64,000 nt of DNA from Anaerocolumna xylanovorans DSM 12503. GTDB lineage: Bacteria > Bacillota > Clostridia > Lachnospirales > Lachnospiraceae. Each line of letters starts with the position of its first letter. Positions within the stretch are counted from its first letter, which is position 1. The DNA is taken from the NCBI RefSeq assembly GCF_900143645.1, contig NZ_FRFD01000003.1, forward strand, positions 1,054,001 to 1,118,000, written 5' to 3'. The position numbers were made by a program, and so were the translations under genes. The notes under the pieces were generated by a model that did not search any database, was not told the origin of the DNA, and saw nothing but the letters and a program-made list of their open reading frames with translations. Of the stretch, positions 9,089 to 18,361 are shown in pieces.

Positions 9089-9916
9089 GTGCAGATTATT
9101 AAGCAAATAAATAATAATGCAGCCCTTGCGCGGGATGGTTGTGGTAATGAGATTATTGTTCTGGGTAAGGGCGTTGGATTTCCTAAAATGCCCTATGAAC
9201 TAACGGATCTTTCTAAAATCGAACGTTCATTTTATGATGTGGATATCCGCTATGTAGACATGATTACAAGCCTGCCACGGGCAGTAATACTTGCCAGTGC
9301 AGATATTGTTGAACAGGCTGAAATGAATTTGAATTGTGAGTTGAATCCAAATCTTCCGTTTACATTAGCAGATCACTTGAATTTTGCAATTGAACGTATG
9401 GATAAAGGAATCAATATTACCTTTCCATTGGCCTATGATGTTCAGCTTCTCTATCCAAAGGAATATGAGGTGGGTCTAGCCGCATTAAATATTATTGAAA
9501 ACTATCTAAAAATTCGATTACCTGATAGTGAAGCGGTCAGTGTTGCATTGCATTTAATCACAGGTGAAACTGAAGCTGGTGATATACATTCGGTAATGTT
9601 GACATTAAAAATTTTATCCGATGTTGAATCTATTGTAGAGCAGGAACTTCAAATTAAAATGGAAGAGAAAAGTTATCAGTACTCACGATTTGCAATGCAT
9701 TTACGATATTTAATTCAACGATTGGCTACAGATAGACAGATTAATAATAGAGATTGCAGCATGTTACGTACGATGGCAAGAGAATATCCGGATATTTATC
9801 TCTGTGCTCAAAGGATAGTTGACTATTTCAGTGAGACTTGGAACTGGAACTGTGAGAAGGAAGAAATCCTTTATCTGATGCTACACATTAATAGATTAAA
9901 AGAAAAAAATGAATAG
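9089..9916 (+). CDS. BglG/LicT-family transcriptional antiterminator
   Basis: RNA-binding antiterminator of 275 residues that controls its own operon. The CAT RNA-binding domain (1-55) begins VQIIKQINNNAALARD with GKGVGF. Two PRD domains follow, each with its conserved His pair: LADHLNFA and VALHLI in PRD1, FAMHLRYL and LMLHINRL in PRD2. In the family, phosphorylation of these by EIIB and HPr switches activity. The GTG at 9089, preceded by GGAAGGGGG, is taken as start because the CAT domain begins there; upstream codons fall within the leader terminator. A RAT site and terminator precede it. Confidence 0.93.
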   Translation: MQIIKQINNNAALARDGCGNEIIVLGKGVGFPKMPYELTDLSKIERSFYDVDIRYVDMITSLPRAVILASADIVEQAEMNLNCELNPNLPFTLADHLNFAIERMDKGINITFPLAYDVQLLYPKEYEVGLAALNIIENYLKIRLPDSEAVSVALHLITGETEAGDIHSVMLTLKILSDVESIVEQELQIKMEEKSYQYSRFAMHLRYLIQRLATDRQINNRDCSMLRTMAREYPDIYLCAQRIVDYFSETWNWNCEKEEILYLMLHINRLKEKNE

Positions 9917-9960
9917 TCATTTGTATGAAAAAAAATTGATGAACGAAGGAGGCTTGTGAC

Positions 9961-10218
9961 ATGAAAAATTTTAAATATATAATTAAAGATCCGGTCGGGT
10001 TACATGCAAGGCCAGCAGGTAATCTGGCAAAAAAAGTAAAGGAATATGAAAGTAAAGTCATAATCAAAAAGGGCGAAAAAGCAGCAGAAGCTCAGAAACT
10101 GATGACGGTTATGGGGTTATGTGTGAAACAAAATGATGAGATTACTATAGAAATAGATGGTGTTGATGAGGATAGAGCTTATCTGGAAATTCAGAAATTT
10201 TTTGAGGAGAATTTTTAA
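9961..10218 (+). CDS. HPr-like PTS phosphocarrier, module 1
   Basis: An 85-residue HPr that would pass phosphate from Enzyme I to EIIA. The active His15 is in GLHARPAG. Position 46, where Gram-positive HPr carries the Ser phosphorylated by HPr kinase, is Lys here, so the catabolite-repression switch should be absent. AAGGAGG lies eight bases before the ATG. Its Enzyme I starts two bases after its stop. Having HPr and Enzyme I inside a sugar-specific operon is unusual; the same arrangement occurs twice more in this window. Confidence 0.93.
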   Translation: MKNFKYIIKDPVGLHARPAGNLAKKVKEYESKVIIKKGEKAAEAQKLMTVMGLCVKQNDEITIEIDGVDEDRAYLEIQKFFEENF

Positions 10219-10220
10219 GT

Positions 10221-11843
10221 ATGCAGAAAATATCGGGAAAATCGGTACAAAATGGTACAGCAATAGGAAAAATCAAAGTTTATACAAAAATAGGGACACC
10301 TGTAAAACGGATACATGTTAATAATGCAGTAGCAGAAATTCTAAGAGTGGAAAAGGCAGTCAATCAAGCAATAATGGACCTTCAAAATTTATATAAAATT
10401 GCAGTAAATGGAGCAGGTGAGGATAGTGCTGCAATATTTGAAGTGCATCAGATGATGTTAGAAGATGAGGATTATAATGATAGCATTCGCAATATAATCG
10501 AGCATGAAAATGTAAATGCAGAATTTGCTGTGGCGAGAACCAACGAAATCTTTTCGGATATATTTGCTTCTATGGAAGATGAGTATATGAAAGCTAGGGC
10601 AATAGATATTAAGGACATTAGCAATCGTCTGATTCATATTTTAACCGGAGAGGAAGAAAATATATTATCGGATTTAAAAGAAAAGGTAATTCTTATTGCA
10701 GACGATTTAACACCAAGCGAAACTGTTCAGCTGGAGAAGTCAATGATACTGGCATTTGTTACTGTTCATGGATCTTTGACATCACATACAGCCATTCTTG
10801 CTCGAACTATGAATATTCCGGCGCTTATCAGTGTTCCCATAGAGAATATTAACGAACTGGATGGAAAAATTGGAATTATAGATGGAAAAGAAGCCGTTCT
10901 TTATATAGAGCCGGATGACAATACCATTGAATTTTACGAAAAAGCAGTGTTGGAAGAAGAAGTACAAAAAAAACTCCTTTTGGAATTAAGAGGAAAGCCG
11001 ACAGTAACATCAGATGGAAAAGAGATTCATCTTTGTGCCAATGTGGGGAATATTGGAGATATTGCATTTGCACAGAGTAATGATGCGGATGGAATTGGCC
11101 TTTTTCGCAGTGAATTTATCTATTTGGGATCAAAGGATTATCCAACGGAAGAAGAGCAATTTCAAATGTATAAGCAGGCACTTCAGTTAATGGAAAAAAA
11201 GAAAGTGATTATTCGTACTTGTGATATTGGTGCAGACAAGCAAGTGGATTATTTCTGTATGGATAAGGAGGAAAATCCTGCACTTGGATACCGGGCAATC
11301 CGAATTTGCCTTGACAGAGTAGATTTTTTTAAGACACAGCTTCGGGCACTTTTTCGCGCAGCGGTATTTGGGAGTCTTTCGATTATGTATCCGATGATTA
11401 TTTCTCTTGATGAAGTAAAGCGCATTAAAGAAATTGTTTCAGAGGTACAAACTGAACTGGAAACAAGCGGTATCCCATATGCAAAACATGTTGAGCAGGG
11501 GATTATGATTGAGACTCCAGCCGCAGCGCTGATATCGGACGAATTAGCCAGGGAGGTAGATTTTTTTAGCGTTGGTACAAATGATCTTACCCAATACACT
11601 CTTGCAATTGATCGCCAGAATGGGAAATTGGATAGCCTTTATGATAAGCATCACCGAGCGATTTTAAGTTTAATTAAGATGGCGGCAGATAATGCGCATG
11701 CTAATGGAAAATGGATAGGTATTTGTGGAGAACTGGGCTCAGATTTGGAACTAACGAAAACGTTTCTTGATATGGGAATTGATGAATTGTCCGTTTCCCC
11801 TGGAATGATTTTAAAAGTTCGAAAGAGAATTATGGAATTATAA
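10221..11843 (+). CDS. PTS Enzyme I, module 1
   Basis: PEP-protein phosphotransferase of 540 residues, somewhat shorter than the usual 570. The N-terminal HPr-interacting and phospho-His domain carries His189 in LTSHTAILART. The PEP-binding barrel has GIGLFRSEF, DIGADKQ, ENPALGYRAIRI, GTNDLTQYTLAIDR and the Cys motif GICGELGSD. All catalytic landmarks are present, so it should be active. It starts two bases after the HPr gene. The two other Enzyme I genes at 26945 and 37677 share the same motifs; three Enzyme I genes in one window is exceptional. Confidence 0.95.
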   Translation: MQKISGKSVQNGTAIGKIKVYTKIGTPVKRIHVNNAVAEILRVEKAVNQAIMDLQNLYKIAVNGAGEDSAAIFEVHQMMLEDEDYNDSIRNIIEHENVNAEFAVARTNEIFSDIFASMEDEYMKARAIDIKDISNRLIHILTGEEENILSDLKEKVILIADDLTPSETVQLEKSMILAFVTVHGSLTSHTAILARTMNIPALISVPIENINELDGKIGIIDGKEAVLYIEPDDNTIEFYEKAVLEEEVQKKLLLELRGKPTVTSDGKEIHLCANVGNIGDIAFAQSNDADGIGLFRSEFIYLGSKDYPTEEEQFQMYKQALQLMEKKKVIIRTCDIGADKQVDYFCMDKEENPALGYRAIRICLDRVDFFKTQLRALFRAAVFGSLSIMYPMIISLDEVKRIKEIVSEVQTELETSGIPYAKHVEQGIMIETPAAALISDELAREVDFFSVGTNDLTQYTLAIDRQNGKLDSLYDKHHRAILSLIKMAADNAHANGKWIGICGELGSDLELTKTFLDMGIDELSVSPGMILKVRKRIMEL

Positions 11844-11955
11844 TATGAGTAAAATAAGTAAAAGAAATATGCTATGAAAATCAAGACTCTACATTTCCAG
11901 AATGTTATTAGTAAATGGCGCGCGTTTACTATTGCAGATAAAAGGAGGCTGTGCT

Positions 11956-13581
11956 ATGAAAGAAGAGCAGTTATTGCAGCAGATAATACATCTGGCAGGA
12001 GGCAAAGCAAATATAAGCAGAAGTAATTATGCCTCTGGGGTACTAGAACTATTTGTGAAGGATTGCAGTCTGGTTAAGATTGAAGAAATTCGCGAGGTAA
12101 TGGGAGTTGCCGATGTATTTATGAGACGTAGCAGAATCCGCATAGAAATAAAACTAATAACTGATATTAAGGAGAGAATAACAATGTCGCAATATACTGA
12201 AATGGCTACCAGGTTAATTGATCTTGTTGGCGGTAAGGACAATGTAACAGAAGTACTGCATTGTATGACTAGGCTACGTTTTAGATTAAAAGATGAAAAA
12301 TTATTAAATGCAGAGGAAATCAAAAAGGTAGAAGGTGTTTTAGGTTTCCAGAAAAATGTTGGTGAATATCAGATTATTATTGGGGCAAAGGTCGATGATG
12401 TGTATCAGGAGGTGGTCAGAATTGGAGAATTCTTAGAAAAGAGAGCAATTCAGGAAAATCTAGATACCCCAGCGGTGAAGGAAAGAGTGTCATTCAAGAA
12501 GATAGGAAGTAAGCTGTTCGAATTAATTTCAGGATGTATCACACCAGTCATCCCTGCATTTGTTATTATGGGTATGTTAAATACGATAGCTGCATTACTT
12601 GGACCTAGTGTTTTAAATGTTCTGTCAGCACAATCGAATGTATATATTCTCTTAACTGGCATGGCAAGTGCAGTTACATATTTCCTGCCCTTTTTACTTG
12701 CATATTCTGCGTCAAGAAAACTTGGTGCAAATACCATTGTTTCACTTGTAATGGCAGCACTATTGATGTCTCCGGTTATTACAGGCGCAGTTACTGCCGG
12801 TAAATCCTTTACTGTATTTGGCATACCAATGATGCTGATTAATTATTCAACAACTTTCCTGCCGATCATACTAATCGTAGCGGTACAGGTTTATATAGAA
12901 AAGTTTTTGAATAAGATTATACCAAATGTGTTAAAAGCAATGCTGGTTCCAACATTAACAGTACTCATTATGGCACCAATAGGATTATGTGCACTTGGTC
13001 CGATTGGTAATTGGCTGGGTACAGGGCTGGCATCTGTACTTATGGCATTAAGCGAACATGCAGGTTTTCTTGAGGGTGCTTTGGTTGCAGGTCTGTATCC
13101 ATTTTTGGTTGCTTTCGGTATGGGTGGTCCAATATTCCTGGCGACATTTACCGTTTATACTCAGACTGGACTGGATTATTTATATTTCCCATTCATGGCT
13201 GTTTATGGTATGTGCATCGAAGGAGTTGCAATTGCTTATATAATTAAGTCCAAGTCTGCGAATGCTAAGCAGGTTGGTATTGTAGCATTAACAAGCCAGG
13301 CTTTAGGCGCTGTATCCGAACCAACTATTTATGGTATTTTATTTAAAAATAAAGTTTGCCTTGCTGTTACAGTTGTTTCAAGTGCAATAGGTGGATTTTA
13401 TATTGGATTGACACATATAGCTATGGTTAACTTAACAGTTTCTATTCCTGTGATAGGACCGTTCTTAATGTTCTCCGGTTCAACCACATCAAATATGGTT
13501 AACGGTTGTATTGGTGTGGTAGCTGCATTTATTCTTGGTTTTGTTGGAACACTTATTTTCTATAAAGGAAAAGAAGACTAG
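11956..13581 (+). CDS. PTS beta-glucoside-type EIIBC with an extra degenerate EIIB domain
   Basis: Sugar-specific permease of 541 residues. Residues 1-75 look like a decayed EIIB domain: GGKANISRSNYASGVLELF aligns with GGKDNVTEVLHCMTRLRF of the true EIIB, and the catalytic Cys position is Ala26. The functional EIIB (about 77-155) has the phospho-Cys (Cys103) in LHCMTRLRF. The EIIC membrane part (about 175-535) has around ten membrane spans. The ATG at 11956 follows AAAGGAGG. A second ATG at 12184, with its own AAGGAGA eight bases upstream, would give a standard 465-residue EIIBC, so two products are possible. No fused EIIA; a separate EIIA is at 15178. Confidence 0.93.
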   Translation: MKEEQLLQQIIHLAGGKANISRSNYASGVLELFVKDCSLVKIEEIREVMGVADVFMRRSRIRIEIKLITDIKERITMSQYTEMATRLIDLVGGKDNVTEVLHCMTRLRFRLKDEKLLNAEEIKKVEGVLGFQKNVGEYQIIIGAKVDDVYQEVVRIGEFLEKRAIQENLDTPAVKERVSFKKIGSKLFELISGCITPVIPAFVIMGMLNTIAALLGPSVLNVLSAQSNVYILLTGMASAVTYFLPFLLAYSASRKLGANTIVSLVMAALLMSPVITGAVTAGKSFTVFGIPMMLINYSTTFLPIILIVAVQVYIEKFLNKIIPNVLKAMLVPTLTVLIMAPIGLCALGPIGNWLGTGLASVLMALSEHAGFLEGALVAGLYPFLVAFGMGGPIFLATFTVYTQTGLDYLYFPFMAVYGMCIEGVAIAYIIKSKSANAKQVGIVALTSQALGAVSEPTIYGILFKNKVCLAVTVVSSAIGGFYIGLTHIAMVNLTVSIPVIGPFLMFSGSTTSNMVNGCIGVVAAFILGFVGTLIFYKGKED

Positions 13582-13590
13582 TCAAAAAGA

Positions 13591-13620
13591 AGAACTGCAG
13601 AGGCAAAACTCTGCAGTTCT
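13591..13620 (+). terminator. Perfect intercistronic hairpin between EIIBC and GH1
   Basis: AGAACTGCAGAG (13591-13602) pairs perfectly with CTCTGCAGTTCT (13609-13620). No T-run follows, so it is more likely an mRNA stabiliser, processing site or partial attenuator than a full terminator. Confidence 0.6.
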
Positions 13621-13656
13621 GTTATTAAAAGAGAAAGTAAAGGAGATTAGTTGTGT

Positions 13657-15132
13657 ATGAAAAGATTTTCTGACAGCTTTTTGTGGGGTGGAGCAACCTC
13701 CTCATCTCAAATTGAAGGCGGATGTTATGAAGGCGGGAGAGGACTGACAATTCAAGATGTCGTTACCGCCGGAACTAATAACCAGGCCCGATGCTTTACC
13801 TATGTTGACAAAGATGGTAAGCAAGGAAAGTATCCGCAGTTTGGAGGCACGCTTCCGGCGGGAGCAAAGTACGCAGTTTTTGATAATGAATATTATCCAA
13901 ACCATAGGGCAATTGATTTTTATAGATACTACAAAAAAGATATAAAAATGTTTGCGGAAATGGGATTCAAAGTATTCCGTATGTCTATCTGCTGGTCCAG
14001 AATTTACCCTAAAGGAATAGAGGAAAAACCAAACAGGGAAGGACTGGAATTCTATAGAAGTATTTTTATGGAATTAAAAAAATATAATATTGAACCATTA
14101 GTCACAATTTGGCATGGCGAGAATCCGCTTTATCTGGAAAATGAATTGGGTGGATGGGACAACCGCCAGATGATTGAGTATTTTGATAAATATGCACTGA
14201 CTGTATTAACCGAATACAAAGGACTTGTTAAATATTGGCTGACTTTTAATGAGCTTAATAATACAATAATGTTTCTTGACCTTATGGAAAAAGAACTTGC
14301 GCAAAAGGAAGTGCAGAGCACATATCAGCAGATACATCACAAATTTGTTGCAAGTGCACATACGGTCAAAGCAGCTCATGAAATTGATCCGGAGTACCAG
14401 GTCGGCTGTATGATAGCATATGCAGTGAATTATCCAAGTACATGTTCACCAGCGGATGTGATAGCTAAGCTGGAGAAAGACCAGAAAATTACACACTATT
14501 GTGGAGATGTTCAGGTAAGAGGATATTATCCGGGCTATGCTCAGAGAATATTACAAGAGGCAAAAGTTGTGTTAAATATTACTGAACAGGATATTGCAGA
14601 TCTGAGAGCGGGGAATGTAGATTTTTACAGTTTCTCATACTATTCCAGTGCCTGTGTATCTGCAAACGAGATAGGAGAGAAAGCTAAGGGTAATTTTACA
14701 ATAGGCGAGAAAAATCCTTATTTAATATATAGCGAATGGGGATGGGCAATGGATCCGGATGGATTACGTCTTGCTTTGAATGAAATATATGATCGATATC
14801 AGATTCCGGTAATTGTAGTGGAAAATGGACTGGGAGCAGTTGATAAGGTAGAAGAAGACGGCAGTATTCATGATGATTATCGTATAGAATACATTCGTAG
14901 TCATATAAAAGCAATGTATCAGGCAGTCAATGATGGTGTAGATCTATTTGGATATACGACATGGGGCTGTATTGATGAGATTTCAGCATCCACAGGAGAA
15001 ATGAAAAAGAGATACGGTTTTATTTATGTTGATCGTGATAATGAAGGAAATGGTACCTTGGCGAGAATTAGAAAGGACAGCTTCTATTGGTATAAAAAAG
15101 TTATTAAATCTAATGGAACAGAACTCGATTAG
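13657..15132 (+). CDS. GH1 6-phospho-beta-glycosidase, module 1
   Basis: Cytoplasmic glycosidase of 491 residues that hydrolyses the 6-phosphorylated beta-glycoside delivered by the PTS. It starts FLWGGATSSSQIEGG. The acid/base Glu is in WLTFNELN, the nucleophile Glu in VVENGLGA. The 6-phosphate pocket signature SASTGEMKKRYGF (Ser, Lys, Tyr) is present, marking a phospho-glycosidase. Compared with the other two GH1 proteins here it has a longer loop near residues 35-75. AAGGAGA lies upstream of the ATG at 13657. It lies between EIIBC and EIIA of the same operon. Confidence 0.93.
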   Translation: MKRFSDSFLWGGATSSSQIEGGCYEGGRGLTIQDVVTAGTNNQARCFTYVDKDGKQGKYPQFGGTLPAGAKYAVFDNEYYPNHRAIDFYRYYKKDIKMFAEMGFKVFRMSICWSRIYPKGIEEKPNREGLEFYRSIFMELKKYNIEPLVTIWHGENPLYLENELGGWDNRQMIEYFDKYALTVLTEYKGLVKYWLTFNELNNTIMFLDLMEKELAQKEVQSTYQQIHHKFVASAHTVKAAHEIDPEYQVGCMIAYAVNYPSTCSPADVIAKLEKDQKITHYCGDVQVRGYYPGYAQRILQEAKVVLNITEQDIADLRAGNVDFYSFSYYSSACVSANEIGEKAKGNFTIGEKNPYLIYSEWGWAMDPDGLRLALNEIYDRYQIPVIVVENGLGAVDKVEEDGSIHDDYRIEYIRSHIKAMYQAVNDGVDLFGYTTWGCIDEISASTGEMKKRYGFIYVDRDNEGNGTLARIRKDSFYWYKKVIKSNGTELD

Positions 15133-15177
15133 TGAGTTTGTATGTTTTGACATAAAATTTCAGAAAGGCAAAATAAC

Positions 15178-15681
15178 ATGGGATTATTAGACAACATTTT
15201 TCAGAAAAAAACGCAAATTTCTGTATTTTCAGATGAGGATATTTTAGCAGTAGCGAATGCTGTTATGGTTCCAGCTTCTGGTATCAGTGATGCTACATTT
15301 CGGGAAGAATTGATGGGGCAGACAATAGGATTTGATTTGAAAGATGGCACAGTTGTTTCTCCTGTTAATGGAGAGTTGGAAGTATTGTTCGCTACAGGAC
15401 ATGCATTCGCCGTTCGTATGGTAGATGGAACAGGCTTATTGGTACACATCGGTATTGACACAGTTCATCTGAATGGTGCTGGATTTAAGACTCTGGCTAA
15501 ACAGGGGGAGCTGGTAAAAGCCGGTCAGCCTATTGTAAAGGTAGACATAGATGCAGTGAAGAAGGCTGGATATGAGTGTGTCACTATGCTGATTGTAACA
15601 GAACCGGTAACGGAAGGTGCCAGAATACCTTTTATTGCTTTTGGAAATGTTACAAGGGGTCAGATTATAATAGAAAAGTAA
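15178..15681 (+). CDS. PTS glucose-type EIIA, module 1
   Basis: A 167-residue stand-alone EIIA of the glucose/beta-glucoside class. It takes phosphate from HPr and passes it to the EIIB Cys. Both active-site His motifs are present: ATGHAFAV and LLVHIGIDTVHL. It completes module 1, which then contains every phosphorelay component from Enzyme I to EIIC. In most beta-glucoside permeases this domain is fused to EIIBC; here it is a separate gene at the operon end. Confidence 0.94.
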   Translation: MGLLDNIFQKKTQISVFSDEDILAVANAVMVPASGISDATFREELMGQTIGFDLKDGTVVSPVNGELEVLFATGHAFAVRMVDGTGLLVHIGIDTVHLNGAGFKTLAKQGELVKAGQPIVKVDIDAVKKAGYECVTMLIVTEPVTEGARIPFIAFGNVTRGQIIIEK

Positions 15682-15734
15682 GTACCATCATAAGAATGAT
15701 TCAAGTGTGTCATAAGTCATTGTTGTACCGAATG

Positions 15735-15761
15735 GATGAATATGTAAGATACATATTCATC
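15735..15761 (+). terminator. Hairpin at the end of PTS module 1
   Basis: GATGAATATGTA (15735-15746) pairs with TACATATTCATC (15750-15761), loop of three bases, followed by a weak T tract. Probable operon terminator. Confidence 0.6.
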
Positions 15762-15866
15762 TTAATATGATAATCGGCTTGCAACACCTGAATCATAAAA
15801 TCAGCTATAACTAAAAGATAATAACAATAAACTATTTGAGAAAGAGGTCTCTTTTTTAGTTTGTGC

Positions 15867-15969
15867 GCCATGGGTGCGCTCTAACAGGTGTGAATCCCGA
15901 ACATGCTCAGGTAGTGGGAAGTGTATAGCTGAACAGCAAGGGTGTCTATCGTGGGGTGGAATCTGAATT
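15867..15969 (+). mobile_element. Probable group II intron 5'-end remnant
   Basis: The segment begins GTGCGCCATGGGTGCGC and continues with AGGGTGTCTATCGTGGGG and GGTGGAATCTGAA. From memory these match the 5' end and domain I of bacterial group II introns. No reverse transcriptase gene and no recognisable domain V follows, so it would be a dead fragment. Part of the opposite strand at about 16050-16180 (for example TGGTAACCACAACCGTATC) may be a second, inverted piece of the same kind of intron. Confidence 0.45.
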
Positions 15970-16381
15970 ATCCGAGTAGTATTATTATCTAAGGAATCCG
16001 CTAGAAATCATGGATTTATTATAATAAATGATAAATCTTCTCGGATAAGTTTCAGATTTATTAATCATACATACCTTTCCTTGCAATGATACGGTTGTGG
16101 TTACCATACTTTTCACGTTGTTCCGATTACTCTGCACCTTTCATTTCTTACTAAGCGCTTATCGGTAGGAATATCACGAGATGGATGGATAGTACTTATG
16201 TACAATTCAACCACGACTTCAAGTCGCACACTATGACTTATCTGACTCCCTCCCCAAACCTTTTTCGACCAGATCATATGATATGTGGGTGGTCTTCCCA
16301 GGGTAAGACACTAATCTTTCATTCCACAACCTCTTGATTTACAGATTGAATGAATAAATGCAAATTGGATTATTGTTAGTA

Positions 16382-16427
16382 AGGGCGTGTTGCAAGACTA
16401 TTTGAAAATAGTTTTGCAACACGCCCT
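16382..16427. repeat. 22-bp near-perfect inverted repeat
   Basis: Left arm AGGGCGTGTTGCAAGACTAT plus TT (16382-16403) pairs with 16406-16427 with one wobble and a two-base loop. The core TTGCAACAC also occurs at about 15779. No T-run follows. It could be an end of a lost insertion element or a strong bidirectional stem. Confidence 0.7.
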
Positions 16428-16570
16428 CTCGGTTGAAGGGAATATGTGTTACCACACAGCAGGTGATAAAAAAGACAAAGGTTCTGAACACATAAAATTT
16501 ACCAGATTAAATCTGGTAAATTCCGCGTTTGAATTTATATGGTTCTTGAGTTAATATATAACTATGGTTT

Positions 16571-16620
16571 GAGCGTTAAAAGGTCAGTCTTTCACAATGG
16601 GACGGGGCTTTTTAACGCTC
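16571..16620 (+). repeat. Conserved repeat tail, copy P1, with its own stem
   Basis: GAGCGTTAAAA (16571-16581) pairs with TTTTAACGCTC (16610-16620). Between them lies GGTCAGTCTTTCACAATGGG followed by ACGG, the same tail that precedes the long palindromes at 28577 and 50593 and follows the inverted one at 39410. The long palindrome itself is missing here. Confidence 0.65.
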
Positions 16621-16786
16621 ATATCGTAATTATTGGTTCTAAGCAGGTGGGGCAATTGCCGGTGACAGTAGTGAATATAACTATTTATGTCATTTGGTAA
16701 AACAATCTGTCATTAGATTTTATATTAACATGGGATTTATTTAAAGAGAAGCATATAGAAGACATAAGAAAAAGAGGAAGCAATTA

Positions 16787-18271
16787 ATGAATTATAATAA
16801 TCCTGTAATTAGAGGGTTTTATCCGGATCCGAGCATCTGTAAGGTATGTGATGATTATTATTTAGTGACTAGTTCGTTTGAATATTTACCAGGAGTTCCT
16901 TTATTCACCAGTAAGAACCTGGTGGATTGGGAACAAATGGGGTACTGCTTAACCAGAGATAGTCAGATTGATTTACATGGTACATTCTGCAGCGGAGGAA
17001 TCTATGCTCCGACCATTCGTTATTACGATGGAATGTTCTATATGATAACAACTAATATATCTAAAGGGAATTTTATTGTATATACAAATGATTTAAAGAA
17101 GGGATTTAGCAATCCGATTTGGATTGATATTAAAGGTATTGACCCATCTCTTTATTTTGAGGATGGAAAATACTATATTCAGGCTTCCTGTATGACGTTT
17201 ATACATCAAGCTGAAATAGATATAAAAACCGGTGCACTGTTATCAGAGCCTAAAATCATTAGTGAAGGTTGTGGGCACCGTGATGTTGAAGCACCTCACA
17301 TTTATAAAATAAATGGCTGGTATTATTTAATGTGTGCGGAGGGCGGGACTCGCGATGGACATATGGTAACCGTGCAGAGAAGTCGTTTTTTATATGGCCC
17401 CTATGAAAAATCGCCGAATACACCTATGGTATCAAATAAAGATAAAAGTAAAGAAAAACTGCAGGCAGTTGGTCATGCGGACCTTATTCAGGACAATTCA
17501 GGTAACTGGTGGATTGTAGCATTAGCAACAAGACCATATAAACATAGGCACCATTTAGGGAGAGAGACAATACTAGTACCCGTTATCTGGACAAAGGATG
17601 GATGGCCTATGGTTGAAAATAGTTATGTGCCTTCTGAAATAACATGTGAAGGAATTGGGATAACAAAACAAAAAGAGGAATCTTTTTTTGATGACTTTGA
17701 TCAGAACGGAATGAGAGCTGATTACAATACCATCAGAGATTTCATAATAAATCAATATTCCTTAAAAGATAAAGCCGGTTATCTGACATTACGAGGTAAT
17801 GGTGAAGATCTTAATACATTATCGTCGCCTGTATTTCTTGGAGTCAGACAAAAAGAATATATTTGTCGGTTCGAAGTTAAACTGTTAACGGAATTGGAGG
17901 AGGGTGGAACAGCTGGATTAGCAGTATTAATTGATAATCATCACCATATGGAAATTGGATTAAGAAATAGCCAGGGCATTCTCGAATTATATACAAAGAG
18001 AACGGTTGATGATATTGTAATTATAACTAAGGCATTCGACTATCTGGAAGAAAAAATAATTATCGGTATTGAAGCAGATGAACTTCATTATAAATTCTAC
18101 TATATCAGTGAAAAGAATGAGAAAATAATAATCAATGAGGCAATGGTCAAGCATATGTCTGTTGAGATGTCTGACTCACCCTTTACAGGAGTTTTTGGAG
18201 GAATGTTCATTGAAAATAGGGGGACAGCTTATTTTGACTGGTTTAAATATGAGGAGAGTCCGAAACCCTAA
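16787..18271 (+). CDS. GH43 beta-xylosidase / alpha-L-arabinofuranosidase
   Basis: A 494-residue glycoside hydrolase with no signal peptide, so it acts on imported oligosaccharides. The five-bladed propeller (about 1-300) has the three acidic residues of the family: Asp in GFYPDPSIC, Asp in GIDPSLYF and Glu in HRDVEAPHIYK. A C-terminal beta-sandwich (about 310-490, DUF1349-like) matches the architecture of xylan-oligosaccharide enzymes. It is monocistronic, preceded by AGAGGAAG. GH43 enzymes act on xylosyl or arabinosyl residues; the exact specificity is not readable. It implies that plant hemicellulose fragments are among the substrates handled here. Confidence 0.92.
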   Translation: MNYNNPVIRGFYPDPSICKVCDDYYLVTSSFEYLPGVPLFTSKNLVDWEQMGYCLTRDSQIDLHGTFCSGGIYAPTIRYYDGMFYMITTNISKGNFIVYTNDLKKGFSNPIWIDIKGIDPSLYFEDGKYYIQASCMTFIHQAEIDIKTGALLSEPKIISEGCGHRDVEAPHIYKINGWYYLMCAEGGTRDGHMVTVQRSRFLYGPYEKSPNTPMVSNKDKSKEKLQAVGHADLIQDNSGNWWIVALATRPYKHRHHLGRETILVPVIWTKDGWPMVENSYVPSEITCEGIGITKQKEESFFDDFDQNGMRADYNTIRDFIINQYSLKDKAGYLTLRGNGEDLNTLSSPVFLGVRQKEYICRFEVKLLTELEEGGTAGLAVLIDNHHHMEIGLRNSQGILELYTKRTVDDIVIITKAFDYLEEKIIIGIEADELHYKFYYISEKNEKIIINEAMVKHMSVEMSDSPFTGVFGGMFIENRGTAYFDWFKYEESPKP

Positions 18272-18361
18272 TAATTACACAAACAAAAATTACATTTAAG
18301 AGCATATAAAAAAAGATAAATCTTTAAGAAGATTGAAAGAATTAAATGGGGTGATGTGTTG

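Larger units (their letters stand above)
15762..16786. other. 1.0-kb gene-free region rich in hairpins
   Basis: No open reading frame of note on either strand. It contains the intron-like fragment, an inverted repeat of about 18 bases (AATCTGAATTATCCGAG near 15961 against its complement near 16040-16058), a 22-bp hairpin at 16382-16427, a short palindrome ATTTACCAGATT/AATCTGGTAAAT near 16500, and a copy of the window's conserved repeat tail at 16571-16620. It looks like an insertion graveyard between PTS module 1 and the GH43 gene. Confidence 0.6.

Noticed and set aside
15867..16100. Possible riboswitch in the gene-free region
   Set aside because: No gene follows closely in the right sense and no known aptamer core was recognised; the intron-like 5' end fits better.
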